64,000 bases of DNA from Microbacterium sorbitolivorans (GTDB taxonomy: Bacteria; Actinomycetota; Actinomycetes; Actinomycetales; Microbacteriaceae), in contig NZ_KZ848473.1 in assembly GCF_003327285.1 (NCBI RefSeq), forward strand, positions 248,001 to 312,000, in the 5' to 3' direction. Each line of letters opens with the position of its first letter. Positions within the stretch are counted from its first letter, which is position 1. A model generated the notes under the pieces. The model did no database searches and was not told the origin of the DNA. It saw only the letters and a program-made list of their open reading frames with translations. Below, piece after piece: positions 23,500 to 33,205 of this stretch. Both the position numbers and the translations under genes were made by a program.

Positions 23500-25671
23500 A
23501 TGTCGCAAGCTGAACTTGTCATCGTCGCCAACCGCCTCCCCGTCGACCGCGTCGAGGGTCCCGATGGGGAACCCACATGGCGCACGTCGCCCGGAGGACT
23601 CGTGACGGCCCTGGAGCAGGTGATGCGGGGCATGCACGGCGCCTGGGTCGGCTGGGGTGGCAAGGCGGATCTCGACCTCGAGCCCTTCGACTTCGACGGC
23701 ACGAGGCTCGTGCCCGTCTCCCTCACCGAGTCCGAACTCCGCGACTACTACGAGGGCTTCTCGAACGGCACGATCTGGCCGTTGTATCACGACGTCATCG
23801 CGACGCCCGAGTTCAAGCGCTCGTGGTGGGACGCATACGTGCGGGTGAACCGCCGCTTCGCCGAGGCCGCGGCCGCGAACGTCGCCGAGGGCGGCTTCGT
23901 CTGGGTGCACGACTACCAGCTGCAGCTCGTGCCGCAGATGGTGCGCGAGCTTCGCCCCGACGTCACGATCGGCTACTTCCATCACATTCCGTTCCCGGCA
24001 TATGCGCTCTACGCGCAGTTGCCGTGGCGCCGTCAGGTGCTCGAGGGTCTCCTCGGCGCCGACGTCATCGGCTTCCAGCGCGTCGCCGACGCGGGCAACT
24101 TCCAGCGGTCGATCCGTCGCCTGCTGCACTATCCGACCAAGGGCGACACCGTCACGGTCCCCACGATCAACGACCAGCCGCGCACCGTCATCTCGAAGGC
24201 GTACCCGATCTCGATCGACGTCGACACATTCCTCGAGCTGGCGCACAAGCCCGAGGTGCTGGCCCGCGCGGCCGAGCTGCGCGAGCAGTTCGGATCCACG
24301 AAGCTCATGCTCGGCGTCGACCGACTCGACTACACGAAGGGCATCCGCCATCGCCTGAAGGCCTATGGTGAGCTGCTCGCCGACGGCCACCTGACGGGCA
24401 AGGACGCGACCCTCGTGCAGATCGCGAGCCCCTCGCGCCCCGGCGTCGAGGCGTACCAGGACCTGCGCAACGAGATCGAGATCACGGTCGCGCGCATCAA
24501 CGGCGACTACTCGACGGTCGAGACCACACCAATCCGCTACCTCCACCAGGGCTACCCGCGCGAGGAGATGGTCGCGCTCTACCTCGCGGCCGACGTGATG
24601 CTCGTCACCGCCCTGCGAGACGGCATGAACCTCGTCGCGAAGGAGTACGTGGCGGTGCGGCAGGACAACTCGGGCGTGCTCGTGCTGAGCGAGTTCGCGG
24701 GCGCCGCCGACGAGCTCGGTAGCGCGCTCCTCGTGAACCCGCACGACATCGAGGGCATGAAGGACATCATGATGCGCGCCCTCGCGATGCCCGAGGCCGA
24801 GCAGGCGCGGCGCATGAAGACGATGCGCAAGAAGGTCATCGACAACGACGTGGCGCGCTGGGGCCGCAACTTCGTCGCCGACATCGACCACATCCGCGAG
24901 CGCCGCGCGCACGCCGCCGTGGTCGGGGAGCGGATCCGGCAGGTCGCCGCGGCGCCGAAACTCTTGATCGCGCTCGACTTCGACGGCACGCTCTCGCCGC
25001 TGGTCTCGGATCCCATGGCCGCCCGCGCGATCCCGGCGGCGGCGCGCGTGCTCGATCGCCTCTCGCACCTCGAGGGCGTGACGGTCGCGCTCGTGTCGGG
25101 CCGCTCGCTCGGCGACCTGCGCGTGATCGCGGAGCACCGCAATGACTCGCTCGTCTGGCTCGTCGGATCCCACGGCAGCGAGCGCTGGACGCCCGCCGGG
25201 GGAGCGGAGGCCGCCGAGACGGATCCGAGGGCCGCGGCCCTCCGGGAGGGCGCCGAGGCGCTCGTCAAGGATCTCGAGGGGGCGTGGATCGAGGACAAGA
25301 GCTTCGGCTTCGCCCTGCACACGCGCACCTCGCCCGACGGCGTGGACCCGCGCGCCCAGGCCGCGCTCGACGCCTACATGTCCGAGCAGGCGCCGGAGTG
25401 GCGCCGGCGCGAGGGTAAGCACGTGCTCGAGTTCTCGTGGCGACACGAGGGCAAGGACACGGCGCTCGCGCTCCTGCGCGCCGAGCTCGGCGCGGACGCC
25501 GTCGTGTTCGCGGGCGACGACGTCACCGACGAAGACGCGCTCCGCTCGCTCGAGGACGGCGACCTCGGGATCCGGGTGGGATCCGGCGACACGGCCGCGC
25601 ATACACGTGTCGACGATCCGCGGGCTCTCGCCGCGTTGCTCGGACGGATCGCGGATCTGCGCGCATCTTGA
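23500..25671 (+). CDS. otsAB: Trehalose-6-phosphate synthase / trehalose-phosphatase fusion
   Basis: The 723-residue protein joins two enzymes. Residues 1-470 are a GT20 synthase with V-A-N-R-L-P-V, G-W-G-G-K, H-D-Y-Q-L, H-H-I-P-F-P, D-R-L-D-Y-T-K-G-I and L-R-D-G-M-N-L-V-A-K-E-Y. From about 485 a HAD phosphatase follows, with L-D-F-D-G-T-L at 491-497 and G-D-D-V-T-D-E-D-A near 672-680. It makes trehalose from UDP-glucose and glucose 6-phosphate without releasing the phosphate intermediate. AGAAGGAG precedes the ATG. Confidence 0.95.
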   Translation: MSQAELVIVANRLPVDRVEGPDGEPTWRTSPGGLVTALEQVMRGMHGAWVGWGGKADLDLEPFDFDGTRLVPVSLTESELRDYYEGFSNGTIWPLYHDVIATPEFKRSWWDAYVRVNRRFAEAAAANVAEGGFVWVHDYQLQLVPQMVRELRPDVTIGYFHHIPFPAYALYAQLPWRRQVLEGLLGADVIGFQRVADAGNFQRSIRRLLHYPTKGDTVTVPTINDQPRTVISKAYPISIDVDTFLELAHKPEVLARAAELREQFGSTKLMLGVDRLDYTKGIRHRLKAYGELLADGHLTGKDATLVQIASPSRPGVEAYQDLRNEIEITVARINGDYSTVETTPIRYLHQGYPREEMVALYLAADVMLVTALRDGMNLVAKEYVAVRQDNSGVLVLSEFAGAADELGSALLVNPHDIEGMKDIMMRALAMPEAEQARRMKTMRKKVIDNDVARWGRNFVADIDHIRERRAHAAVVGERIRQVAAAPKLLIALDFDGTLSPLVSDPMAARAIPAAARVLDRLSHLEGVTVALVSGRSLGDLRVIAEHRNDSLVWLVGSHGSERWTPAGGAEAAETDPRAAALREGAEALVKDLEGAWIEDKSFGFALHTRTSPDGVDPRAQAALDAYMSEQAPEWRRREGKHVLEFSWRHEGKDTALALLRAELGADAVVFAGDDVTDEDALRSLEDGDLGIRVGSGDTAAHTRVDDPRALAALLGRIADLRAS

Positions 25672-26077
25672 CCAGTGGGCACGCGACGCGATGACCAAAA
25701 CGCGCAGGAGTCCGTGAGAATCCTGAGTGTCGAATACACTCGATGTGTGAGTGAGGAAGCAGGGCCCCGCGCCGATGCAGTAGGCTTGACCTACGGTCGA
25801 TTCACCGGCGGCACAACCGGTCCGCGAGTCGATCGGGTCGCGTCTTCACGCGATGGTGATCTGACCCGGGTCGTAGTCCTCTCTCGCACGTTCGACATAC
25901 TCGTCGGCGCTCGCGAGTTCGTCTCCCGCCGTTCTGGCCTGAGGCACTCCCGCCCGCGTTATACCCGCGGTGTTCTCGCGCAGTTCGCGAAGCCCGTCCT
26001 CACCTTCGCTCACCGAGCGGTATCGGGTTAATGCCCGTACTGCGCAAACCGACGTTCGACTGAATCAGGGAAGCATT
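25672..26077 (+). promoter_or_regulatory. Long leader of ilvBNC with possible leader peptides
   Basis: These 406 bases hold no conventional gene. A TACACT -10-like box (25735-25740) lies six bases before a GTG at 25747 that opens a 94-codon frame ending at the TAA at 26028-26030. That frame includes R-V-V-V-L and D-I-L-V, a cluster of Val/Leu/Ile codons as in branched-chain attenuator peptides. A ten-codon frame [10 protein letters not shown] (26031-26063) begins directly after it. Attenuation is plausible for ilvB in actinobacteria but no clear terminator/antiterminator fold was identified. Confidence 0.35.
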
Positions 26078-27883
26078 ATGCCCGCAGAATCAACCTCCGC
26101 CATTCCTCGGCCCCCGGCCGGATCGGCAGCCAACGCCCCCGTCATGACGGGTGCCGCGGCCGTGGTCCGTTCGCTCGAGCTTCTCGGCGTCGACGACGTA
26201 TTCGGTCTTCCCGGCGGCGCGATCCTGCCCGCATACGACGCGCTGATGAACGCGACGTCGCTCAACCACATCCTCGTTCGCCACGAGCAGGGTGCGGGCC
26301 ACGCGGCAGAGGGATACGCGGCCGCCAGCGGAAAGGTCGGCGTCGCGATCGCTACGTCGGGCCCCGGCGCCACGAACCTCGTCACCGCCATCGCCGACGC
26401 CTACATGGACTCGGTGCCGATGGTCGCCATCACCGGTCAGGTGTTCTCGACCCTCATGGGAACCGACGCGTTCCAGGAGGCCGACATCGTCGGCATCACG
26501 ATGCCGATCACGAAGCACTCGATCCTCGTGAAGCGCGCCGAGGACATCCCCGCCGCGCTCGCGCAGGCGTTCGAGATCGCCTCGACCGGCCGCCCCGGCC
26601 CCGTGCTCGTCGACATCACGAAGGACGCACAGCAGAACGAGGCGCCGTTTATCTGGCCGCCCTCGTACGACCTGCCCGGCTACCGCCCCGTCACGAAGGC
26701 GCACGGCAAGCAGATCCAGGCCGCGGCCGCGCTCATCGCGCAGGCCGAGCGCCCCGTGCTCTACGTCGGCGGTGGCGTGATCCGCGCCCGCGCGTCGGAG
26801 GAGCTGAAGACCTTCGCCGAGACGACCGGCGCGCCCGTCGTCACGACGCTGATGGCCCGCGGCGCGTTCCCCGACTCGCACGAGCAGCACCTCGGCATGC
26901 CCGGCATGCACGGCGCCGTTCCCGCCGTCCTCGCGCTGCAGGAGAGCGACCTCATCGTCGCCCTCGGAGCCCGCTTCGACGACCGCGTCACCGGCAAGAC
27001 CGAGCTGTTCGCGCCGCACGCCAAGGTCGTGCACGTCGACATCGACCCCGCCGAGATCGGCAAGATCCGCGCGGCCGAGGTGCCGATCGTGGGCGACGTT
27101 CGTGAGGTGCTGGTCGACCTCGACACCGCCTACCGCTCGACCGTCGCGGGCCAGGCGCCCGACTTCACGGCCTGGTGGGAGCACCTCAACGACCTGCGCG
27201 AGCGCTACCCGCTCGGCTTCACGGCGCCGACCGACGGCCTGCTCGCTCCGCAGCACATCATCTCGCGCATCGGCGAGCTGACGGGCCCGGAGGGCGTGTA
27301 CGTCGCCGGTGTTGGCCAGCACCAGATGTGGTCGGCGCAGTTCATCAAGTACGAGCGCCCCAACTCGTGGCTCAACTCCGGCGGCGCCGGAACCATGGGC
27401 TACTCGGTTCCCGCCGCGATGGGTGCGAAGGTGGCGCAGCCCGATCGTCCCGTGTGGGCGATCGACGGCGACGGCTGCTTCCAGATGACCAACCAGGAGC
27501 TCGCGACCTGCGTGCTCAACAACATCCCGATCAAGGTCGCGGTCATCAACAACTCGTCGCTCGGCATGGTGCGCCAGTGGCAGACGCTGTTCTACGACGG
27601 CCGCTACTCGCACACCGAGCTCAACACGGGTCACGACTCGCGACGGATCCCCGACTTCGTGAAGCTCGCCGACGCATACGGCTGCCTCGCGATCCGCGTC
27701 GAGAAGGAAGACGAGATCGACGCGGCCATCCAGCTCGCGCTGGAGACGAACGACCGTCCTGTCGTCATCGACTTCGTCGTCTCGAGCGACGCGATGGTGT
27801 GGCCGATGGTTCCCCAGGGCGTCAGCAACAGCTACGTCCAGTACGCACGCGATCACGCGCCGGCATTCGACCAGGAGGCATGA
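26078..27883 (+). CDS. ilvB: Acetolactate synthase, large (catalytic) subunit
   Basis: The 601-residue enzyme has G-G-A-I-L-P-A-Y-D and the catalytic Glu in [14 protein letters not shown]. The thiamine diphosphate site is [13 protein letters not shown] near 464-476 with the closing N-N-S-S-L-G-M-V. It condenses pyruvate, or pyruvate with 2-oxobutyrate, for valine, leucine and isoleucine synthesis. CAGGGAAG precedes ATG 26078. ilvN follows after one base and ilvC after 48. Confidence 0.96.
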   Translation: MPAESTSAIPRPPAGSAANAPVMTGAAAVVRSLELLGVDDVFGLPGGAILPAYDALMNATSLNHILVRHEQGAGHAAEGYAAASGKVGVAIATSGPGATNLVTAIADAYMDSVPMVAITGQVFSTLMGTDAFQEADIVGITMPITKHSILVKRAEDIPAALAQAFEIASTGRPGPVLVDITKDAQQNEAPFIWPPSYDLPGYRPVTKAHGKQIQAAAALIAQAERPVLYVGGGVIRARASEELKTFAETTGAPVVTTLMARGAFPDSHEQHLGMPGMHGAVPAVLALQESDLIVALGARFDDRVTGKTELFAPHAKVVHVDIDPAEIGKIRAAEVPIVGDVREVLVDLDTAYRSTVAGQAPDFTAWWEHLNDLRERYPLGFTAPTDGLLAPQHIISRIGELTGPEGVYVAGVGQHQMWSAQFIKYERPNSWLNSGGAGTMGYSVPAAMGAKVAQPDRPVWAIDGDGCFQMTNQELATCVLNNIPIKVAVINNSSLGMVRQWQTLFYDGRYSHTELNTGHDSRRIPDFVKLADAYGCLAIRVEKEDEIDAAIQLALETNDRPVVIDFVVSSDAMVWPMVPQGVSNSYVQYARDHAPAFDQEA

Positions 27884-27884
27884 C

Positions 27885-28391
27885 ATGTCGACACACGTTC
27901 TGAGCCTCCTCGTCGAGGACACCCCGGGCCTGCTGTCCCGCGTCTCGGGCCTGTTCTCGCGCCGTGGCTTCAACATCCACTCGCTCGCGGTCGGTGTGAC
28001 CGAGGTCCCGGGCCTCTCGCGCATCACGGTCGTCGTCGACGTCGACGCCCAGCCGCTCGAGCAGGTCACGAAGCAACTCAACAAGCTCATCAACGTCGTG
28101 AAGATCGTTGAGCTCGACCCGGCCGCCTCGGTGCAGCGCCAGCACATGCTCGTCAAGGTGCGCGCCGATAACGCGACGCGCGCCAACGTGCTCGAGGTCG
28201 TGAACCTTTTCCGGGCGAGCGTCGTCGACTACGCGACCGATGCTCTCGTGATCGAGATCACGGGCGACCAGGGCAAGGTCGACGCCTTCCAGAAGGCGAT
28301 CGCCCCCTTCGGTATCAAGGAAATCTCGCAGTCGGGCCTCCTCGCGCTCGGCCGTGGACCGAAGTCGATCTCCGAGCGCGCGCTGCGCTGA
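27885..28391 (+). CDS. ilvN: Acetolactate synthase, small (regulatory) subunit
   Basis: The 168-residue protein starts with the ACT domain H-V-L-S-L-L-V-E-D-T-P-G-L-L-S-R-V and G-F-N-I-H-S-L-A-V-G, the valine-binding part. The C-terminal A-L-G-R-G-P-K-S-I-S-E-R is also typical. It activates IlvB and confers valine feedback inhibition. Confidence 0.96.
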   Translation: MSTHVLSLLVEDTPGLLSRVSGLFSRRGFNIHSLAVGVTEVPGLSRITVVVDVDAQPLEQVTKQLNKLINVVKIVELDPAASVQRQHMLVKVRADNATRANVLEVVNLFRASVVDYATDALVIEITGDQGKVDAFQKAIAPFGIKEISQSGLLALGRGPKSISERALR

Positions 28392-29465
<1,074 letters not shown>

Positions 29466-29532
29466 CCTCGCTGTAGTCGCGACGGCAACGCCCGTGGTTC
29501 GCTCCGCTCACGGCGATGCTCGCGCATCGCGG

Positions 29533-29556
29533 ACCGAGGGCACCGCTGCGCGCTGA
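29533..29556 (+). repeat. 24-base direct repeat, copy 2 (downstream of ilvC)
   Basis: This is an exact copy of the ilvC 3' end, 91 bases downstream and between the ilvC stop and its terminator. The flanks differ from those of copy 1, so the repeat is bounded at 24 bases. Confidence 0.9.
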
Positions 29557-29574
29557 ATGACCCAGTAACACCAG

Positions 29575-29613
29575 AGAACCGCCCCCATGCAATCCGCGTA
29601 GGGGCGGTTCTTG
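29575..29613 (+). terminator. Terminator of the ilvBNC operon
   Basis: AGAACCGCCCC (29575-29585) pairs with GGGGCGGTTCT (29601-29611), followed by T. Confidence 0.85.
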
Positions 29614-29629
29614 CGTCTATGGTCACTTC

Positions 29630-29986
29630 ATGGACGAGAAACATGTGCGGGAGTTTCGTGCACTCCTCGACGAACGCGGCGACGAGACCCTGCGAGCGCG
29701 GATGCGCGGTAGCGAAGACCTGAGCGAGCTGGTCGACGCGCGATCGGCGGCGACGGCCGACGACGAGCACGACCCAGAGGGGACGACCCTCGCGGAGGAG
29801 TGGTCGCGCATCGCGGGCCTCGACGCCGAGGCCGAGCGACAGCTGCGCGACATCGAGGCCGCGAAGCGCCGGATCGACGACGGCACCTACGGAGTCTGCG
29901 CGTCGTGCGGCAAGCGGATCCCGGTCGCGCGGCTGCGGGTGCGGCCCGCGGCGACGATGTGCGTGGAGTGCGCGTCGAAGGTCTAA
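29630..29986 (+). CDS. DksA/TraR-type zinc-finger protein
   Basis: The 118-residue protein has an N-terminal helical region with acidic patches and a four-cysteine zinc finger, Cys90, Cys93, Cys111 and Cys114 (C-A-S-C and C-V-E-C). The (R)-I-D-D-G-T-Y-G-V-C lead-in is characteristic. Relatives bind the secondary channel of RNA polymerase; the role of the actinobacterial forms is not settled. TATGGT (29618-29623) lies six bases before the ATG with no ribosome site, so it is probably leaderless. Confidence 0.88.
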   Translation: MDEKHVREFRALLDERGDETLRARMRGSEDLSELVDARSAATADDEHDPEGTTLAEEWSRIAGLDAEAERQLRDIEAAKRRIDDGTYGVCASCGKRIPVARLRVRPAATMCVECASKV

Positions 29987-30077
29987 GTTCTCCACAGATT
30001 TCGCGGATCCGCGATATCCATCCACAATCGGCGGCTTTCGCCAGCGGGAGCGGTCTCGTTTGAGTCAGTCTTGCGGC

Positions 30078-30539
30078 ATGACACAGAACGAGAATCTCCT
30101 CGACCTTGACCACCGCCCGCTCACCGACGACCGCGATCTCGAACGCCTCGTGGGGGCGCTGCTCGACACGGCGCTCGTCGAGAGGGCCTGGATCATGTTG
30201 CTCGACGACCAATGGCGGTCGACGAAGGTGATCATCCCGATCAACGACCTGCCGCAGGATCCGATGTCGCCCGCCGCGATGCCGAGCAGCGGCCCGGTGA
30301 GCGCCGCGCGCGTGTTCGGCGAGCGGATCGCTCAGATCATCGAGCAGACGCCGGCCGCGGCCGTGGTGGTGATCTGGGAGCGTCCGGGAGGGCCGGGTTC
30401 GGATCCGAAGCTCATGCGCTGGGTCGACGGCATGCGCGACGGATTCGCCGCGAACCCGCGTGCCCTTCGAGCCCAGCTGGTGCTGACGAACGAGGGCGTG
30501 CAAACGCTCGGACGGTCAGCGCTGCGCCCCGCCGCGTGA
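30078..30539 (+). CDS. Conserved hypothetical protein
   Basis: The 153-residue soluble protein starts M-T-Q-N-E-N-L-L-D-L-D and contains L-L-D-D-Q-W-R-S-T-K-V-I-I-P-I and A-A-V-V-V-I-W-E-R-P-G. The alternating hydrophobic pattern suggests an alpha/beta domain. There is no signal or catalytic motif that I recognise. ATG 30078 is preferred to a TTG 18 bases upstream. Its end overlaps the convergent membrane protein gene by 24 bases. Confidence 0.65.
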   Translation: MTQNENLLDLDHRPLTDDRDLERLVGALLDTALVERAWIMLLDDQWRSTKVIIPINDLPQDPMSPAAMPSSGPVSAARVFGERIAQIIEQTPAAAVVVIWERPGGPGSDPKLMRWVDGMRDGFAANPRALRAQLVLTNEGVQTLGRSALRPAA

Positions 30540-31253
30540 GGCCCGCCAGCGCATGAACGCTATTAGCAGGGCCGCGAAGAGCGCGAACCCGCCCGACATG
30601 ACGACGACGTAGATCATCACGCCGCCCCAGCCGCCCTGCACGTGCGGGTTCAGGAAAGGATACGGGTACCAGTACGGTGCGCCGCCGACGGGCGAGATGA
30701 TGAACGGCGCGCGCACGATCGTGTAGGCGAGGTACGCGATGGCGTAGCCGACGGGCAGGAAGATCGTGCCCCACGGAACCCGTCGCGGCCTCGGCGACAC
30801 GATTACGTCGGCGAGCATGACGAGCGGGATGACGACGTGCATGAGCTCGTTCGTCCAGTCGACGAACGGCGCGATGCCGCCGCTGCGATCCTCACCGCGG
30901 AGCAGCACGTTGTAGACCACGCCCGTGAGCAGGATGCAGCAGGCCGCGAGGATCTGGAAGCTCGCGAGGGCGATCGGTTGGGGGAGCCCGCGGCGCCCGC
31001 GGGTGAAGCCCCAGATCGATGCGAGCGTGAGGTAGACCGCGACGAAGATGTTCGACTCGATCGTGAAGTAGCTGAAGAAGTTCGCGACGTAGGTCGGCAC
31101 ATGCGATCCGGACGCCGTCGGGTTCGTGCGCACATACGCGAGGTCGTGCAGGAGCAGATAGATCACGCCGACAGCGGCCGCGATCGCGGCGACCGCTCGG
31201 ACGATCGACCAGAGGGTAAGAAAACGAGAACCGGCGGCGGTGGCGGAGGGCAT
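30516..31253 (-). CDS. Pr6Pr family six-helix membrane protein
   Basis: The 245-residue protein has about six membrane helices, with F-F-S-Y-F-T-I-E-S-N-I near 58-68, W-T-N-E-L-M-H-V-V-I-P near 131-141 and P-Y-P-F-L-N-P near 190-196. These are the marks of the Pr6Pr (FAR-17a/AIG1-like) family, whose animal members hydrolyse fatty-acid esters of hydroxy fatty acids. Bacterial function is unknown. ATG 31251-31253 is where the hydrophobic core begins; longer upstream frame is unlikely coding. Confidence 0.75.
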   Translation of the reverse strand: MPSATAAGSRFLTLWSIVRAVAAIAAAVGVIYLLLHDLAYVRTNPTASGSHVPTYVANFFSYFTIESNIFVAVYLTLASIWGFTRGRRGLPQPIALASFQILAACCILLTGVVYNVLLRGEDRSGGIAPFVDWTNELMHVVIPLVMLADVIVSPRPRRVPWGTIFLPVGYAIAYLAYTIVRAPFIISPVGGAPYWYPYPFLNPHVQGGWGGVMIYVVVMSGGFALFAALLIAFMRWRASRGGAQR

Positions 31254-31362
31254 CTGCACATCGTATCGAGCACCCCACGGCGCGCGCGGAGGCGTGGCCG
31301 GGTGCCTGGCTGTCGCGTCAGCGCGCGGCGTCGGCGCGATCGCGTGTCTGGCAGGCAGCACG

Positions 31363-32934
31363 TCAGCACCCGCTCTCCGACGGCGGATTCTGGCGCCGGA
31401 TACGCGACTCCGCGCGGCGGATCCGTTCGTCGTCGGCCTCGAAGCGCTCGTCCTCGCGCTCGCGGAGGTCGGCGGCATCGTGCCCATCCCGCACCGCGGC
31501 CTCGGCCCGCGTGGCGGCCGCATCCGGCGCTGTACTGAAGAAGACGCGGCTCAGCGGATCATCGGTCAGGGTCTGACCCAGGGGAGTCGTGAACTCGATC
31601 ACGCCTCCCGGCTTTTGACGCACGCGCCACCCGGATTGATGCTTCATCTGGTGATGGCCCGGGCACAGCGCCTCGAGGTTATCGATCGAGGTGGGCCCGC
31701 CCCGGGCATGGTCGAGCCCGTGGTCGATATCGCACGCGTGACCGGCGGTCTCGCACCCCGGAACGCGGCACGTCATGTCGCGCGCGAGTAACAATCGTCG
31801 CTGTTCGGCCGTGGGTCGATATCGGTCGGTCGCAGCTATTTCTCCGGTGTCTTCGTGGATGAAGATGCGTTCCCATCCGGGCGCGAGGCCCGCGAGGATC
31901 CGGAGTGTATCGGGCGAGGCGAGTGTGCCGTCGTCGAGCCAACCGACGCCCTCGTTGGGGTCGATCATCTGCGACACCGGGATCGTCACCTGGACGATCG
32001 GCTGGATCGCCGTGAGCGAAGCGCCGGTGCCGTTCATGAAGAGCTCGTGCGCGGAGGGTTCCGACGACAGCAGCATGTCGAGCAGCAGGTCGGCGCGGAT
32101 TTGGCCGACCGTTCGGTGATCGGTCGCCGCCAGGTAGAGCGCATCGATACCCGCAGTATCGCCGCCTGTGGTGTTACCGCTTGTCTTGTCGCCGCCTGCG
32201 GTGTGATCGTCTGCGATGTCGTCGGCCGCGGCCACGCCGTGCTTGCGCTCGTACGCCTCGGCGGCGCGTAACCGGTCGTTATGGATTGTGCGCGCCATGT
32301 CGATAAGCCGCGAGAACACCGATCTGGTCTCGACCGTCGGCCCGACGATGCGCAACTCGCTCATGCCCTCGCCGAGGTCGGTGAGGGTGACGCGGCGCCG
32401 GGCCCGCTCGGCCTCGTGCCGCTCGCGGAATGAGCGCTTGTCGATCTCGGCCGCCTGCTTCTTGACGATCTTGCCGAACTGCCGTGACGTGCGTCCCTTG
32501 GCCCACTCGGGCGCGTGCGCGTCGAGCGATGCGCGCGCACCCGGATCCAGCGGAGATGCCGCGATGGCGACCAGCTCGGCCTGCCGGCGCGTGATCCGGC
32601 CGTCGCCGAGCGCTTCGAGAGTGTTCGGGCAGGTGTCGGTAATGAGCTCGGCGGTCGAGAGGGCGATGCGGGCATCGGCGGGGGAGACCCGCATCGCGGG
32701 GGCCGCCTCGGCCGCCAGCGAACGCCGGGTATAGTCGCGGGCGCCCGGGCGGGGAGACTGGGCCGCTTGTTTGTCGGCGATGCTTGCTAGCGTCGCGAGC
32801 GCACGGATCCGCTGGCCTTCGATCGCCGCCACGGCGCGCTCGATGCTCGCAAGCTCCGCGATCGCGGAGCGCGCGGCGCCGACTTCCTCGGTGGTCAACC
32901 CATCGAGACTGTCATCGAAAGCTGCGGTGCTCAT
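31363..32934 (-). CDS. DUF222 / HNH endonuclease domain protein (13E12 repeat family)
   Basis: The 523-residue protein has the helical DUF222 N-terminus, with A-R-I-A-L-S-T-A-E and G-R-I-T-R-R-Q-A-E-L-V near 92-120. The C-terminal HNH nuclease follows: C-R-V-P-G-C, C-D-I-D-H-G-L-D-H-A-R-G-G-P-T and N-L-E-A-L-C-P-G-H-H near 400-440. A Thr/Gly-rich linker with T-S-G-N-T-T-G-G-D near 258-266 separates the domains. The family is scattered in actinobacteria, often in many copies, and may be mobile. ATG at 32932-32934 fits the promoter at 32941-32969. Confidence 0.85.
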   Translation of the reverse strand: MSTAAFDDSLDGLTTEEVGAARSAIAELASIERAVAAIEGQRIRALATLASIADKQAAQSPRPGARDYTRRSLAAEAAPAMRVSPADARIALSTAELITDTCPNTLEALGDGRITRRQAELVAIAASPLDPGARASLDAHAPEWAKGRTSRQFGKIVKKQAAEIDKRSFRERHEAERARRRVTLTDLGEGMSELRIVGPTVETRSVFSRLIDMARTIHNDRLRAAEAYERKHGVAAADDIADDHTAGGDKTSGNTTGGDTAGIDALYLAATDHRTVGQIRADLLLDMLLSSEPSAHELFMNGTGASLTAIQPIVQVTIPVSQMIDPNEGVGWLDDGTLASPDTLRILAGLAPGWERIFIHEDTGEIAATDRYRPTAEQRRLLLARDMTCRVPGCETAGHACDIDHGLDHARGGPTSIDNLEALCPGHHQMKHQSGWRVRQKPGGVIEFTTPLGQTLTDDPLSRVFFSTAPDAAATRAEAAVRDGHDAADLREREDERFEADDERIRRAESRIRRQNPPSESGC

Positions 32935-32940
32935 GCCCAC

Positions 32941-32969
32941 ATTCTATCGAAGTTAAATACGAAGAACAA
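32941..32969 (-). promoter_or_regulatory. Promoter of the HNH gene, leaderless
   Basis: On the minus strand TTGTTC (-35) and TAGAAT (-10) are separated by 17 bases. The -10 ends six bases before the ATG and no ribosome site intervenes, so transcription should start at or next to the ATG. Confidence 0.65.
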
Positions 32970-33063
32970 GAGATAAGATGTGAGCGAGTATCGAATTTTT
33001 GTGACAATGTGTCGGCGAGTGACGCGAATTGCTGTACGGAGTCGCCTCCGGCCCACTCTGTGC

Positions 33064-33069
33064 TAATCT
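33064..33069 (+). promoter_or_regulatory. Likely -10 of the rpsA promoter
   Basis: TAATCT preceded by TGTGC (extended -10-like) lies 137 bases upstream of the rpsA ATG. The long untranslated leader fits S1 autoregulation, but no specific structure was identified. Confidence 0.4.
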
Positions 33070-33205
33070 TGAGTGTCACTCGTGCGCGCTGTGTGCGCGT
33101 GTGACGCTCCCAATCCAACTGCTTCGGACCCACGAAGTGTCGCTCGCACGTAAGCGGGCGGCGGGTTCGCAAGCCCGAGATAGACCCCTGAAGGCTAACC
33201 ACTAC

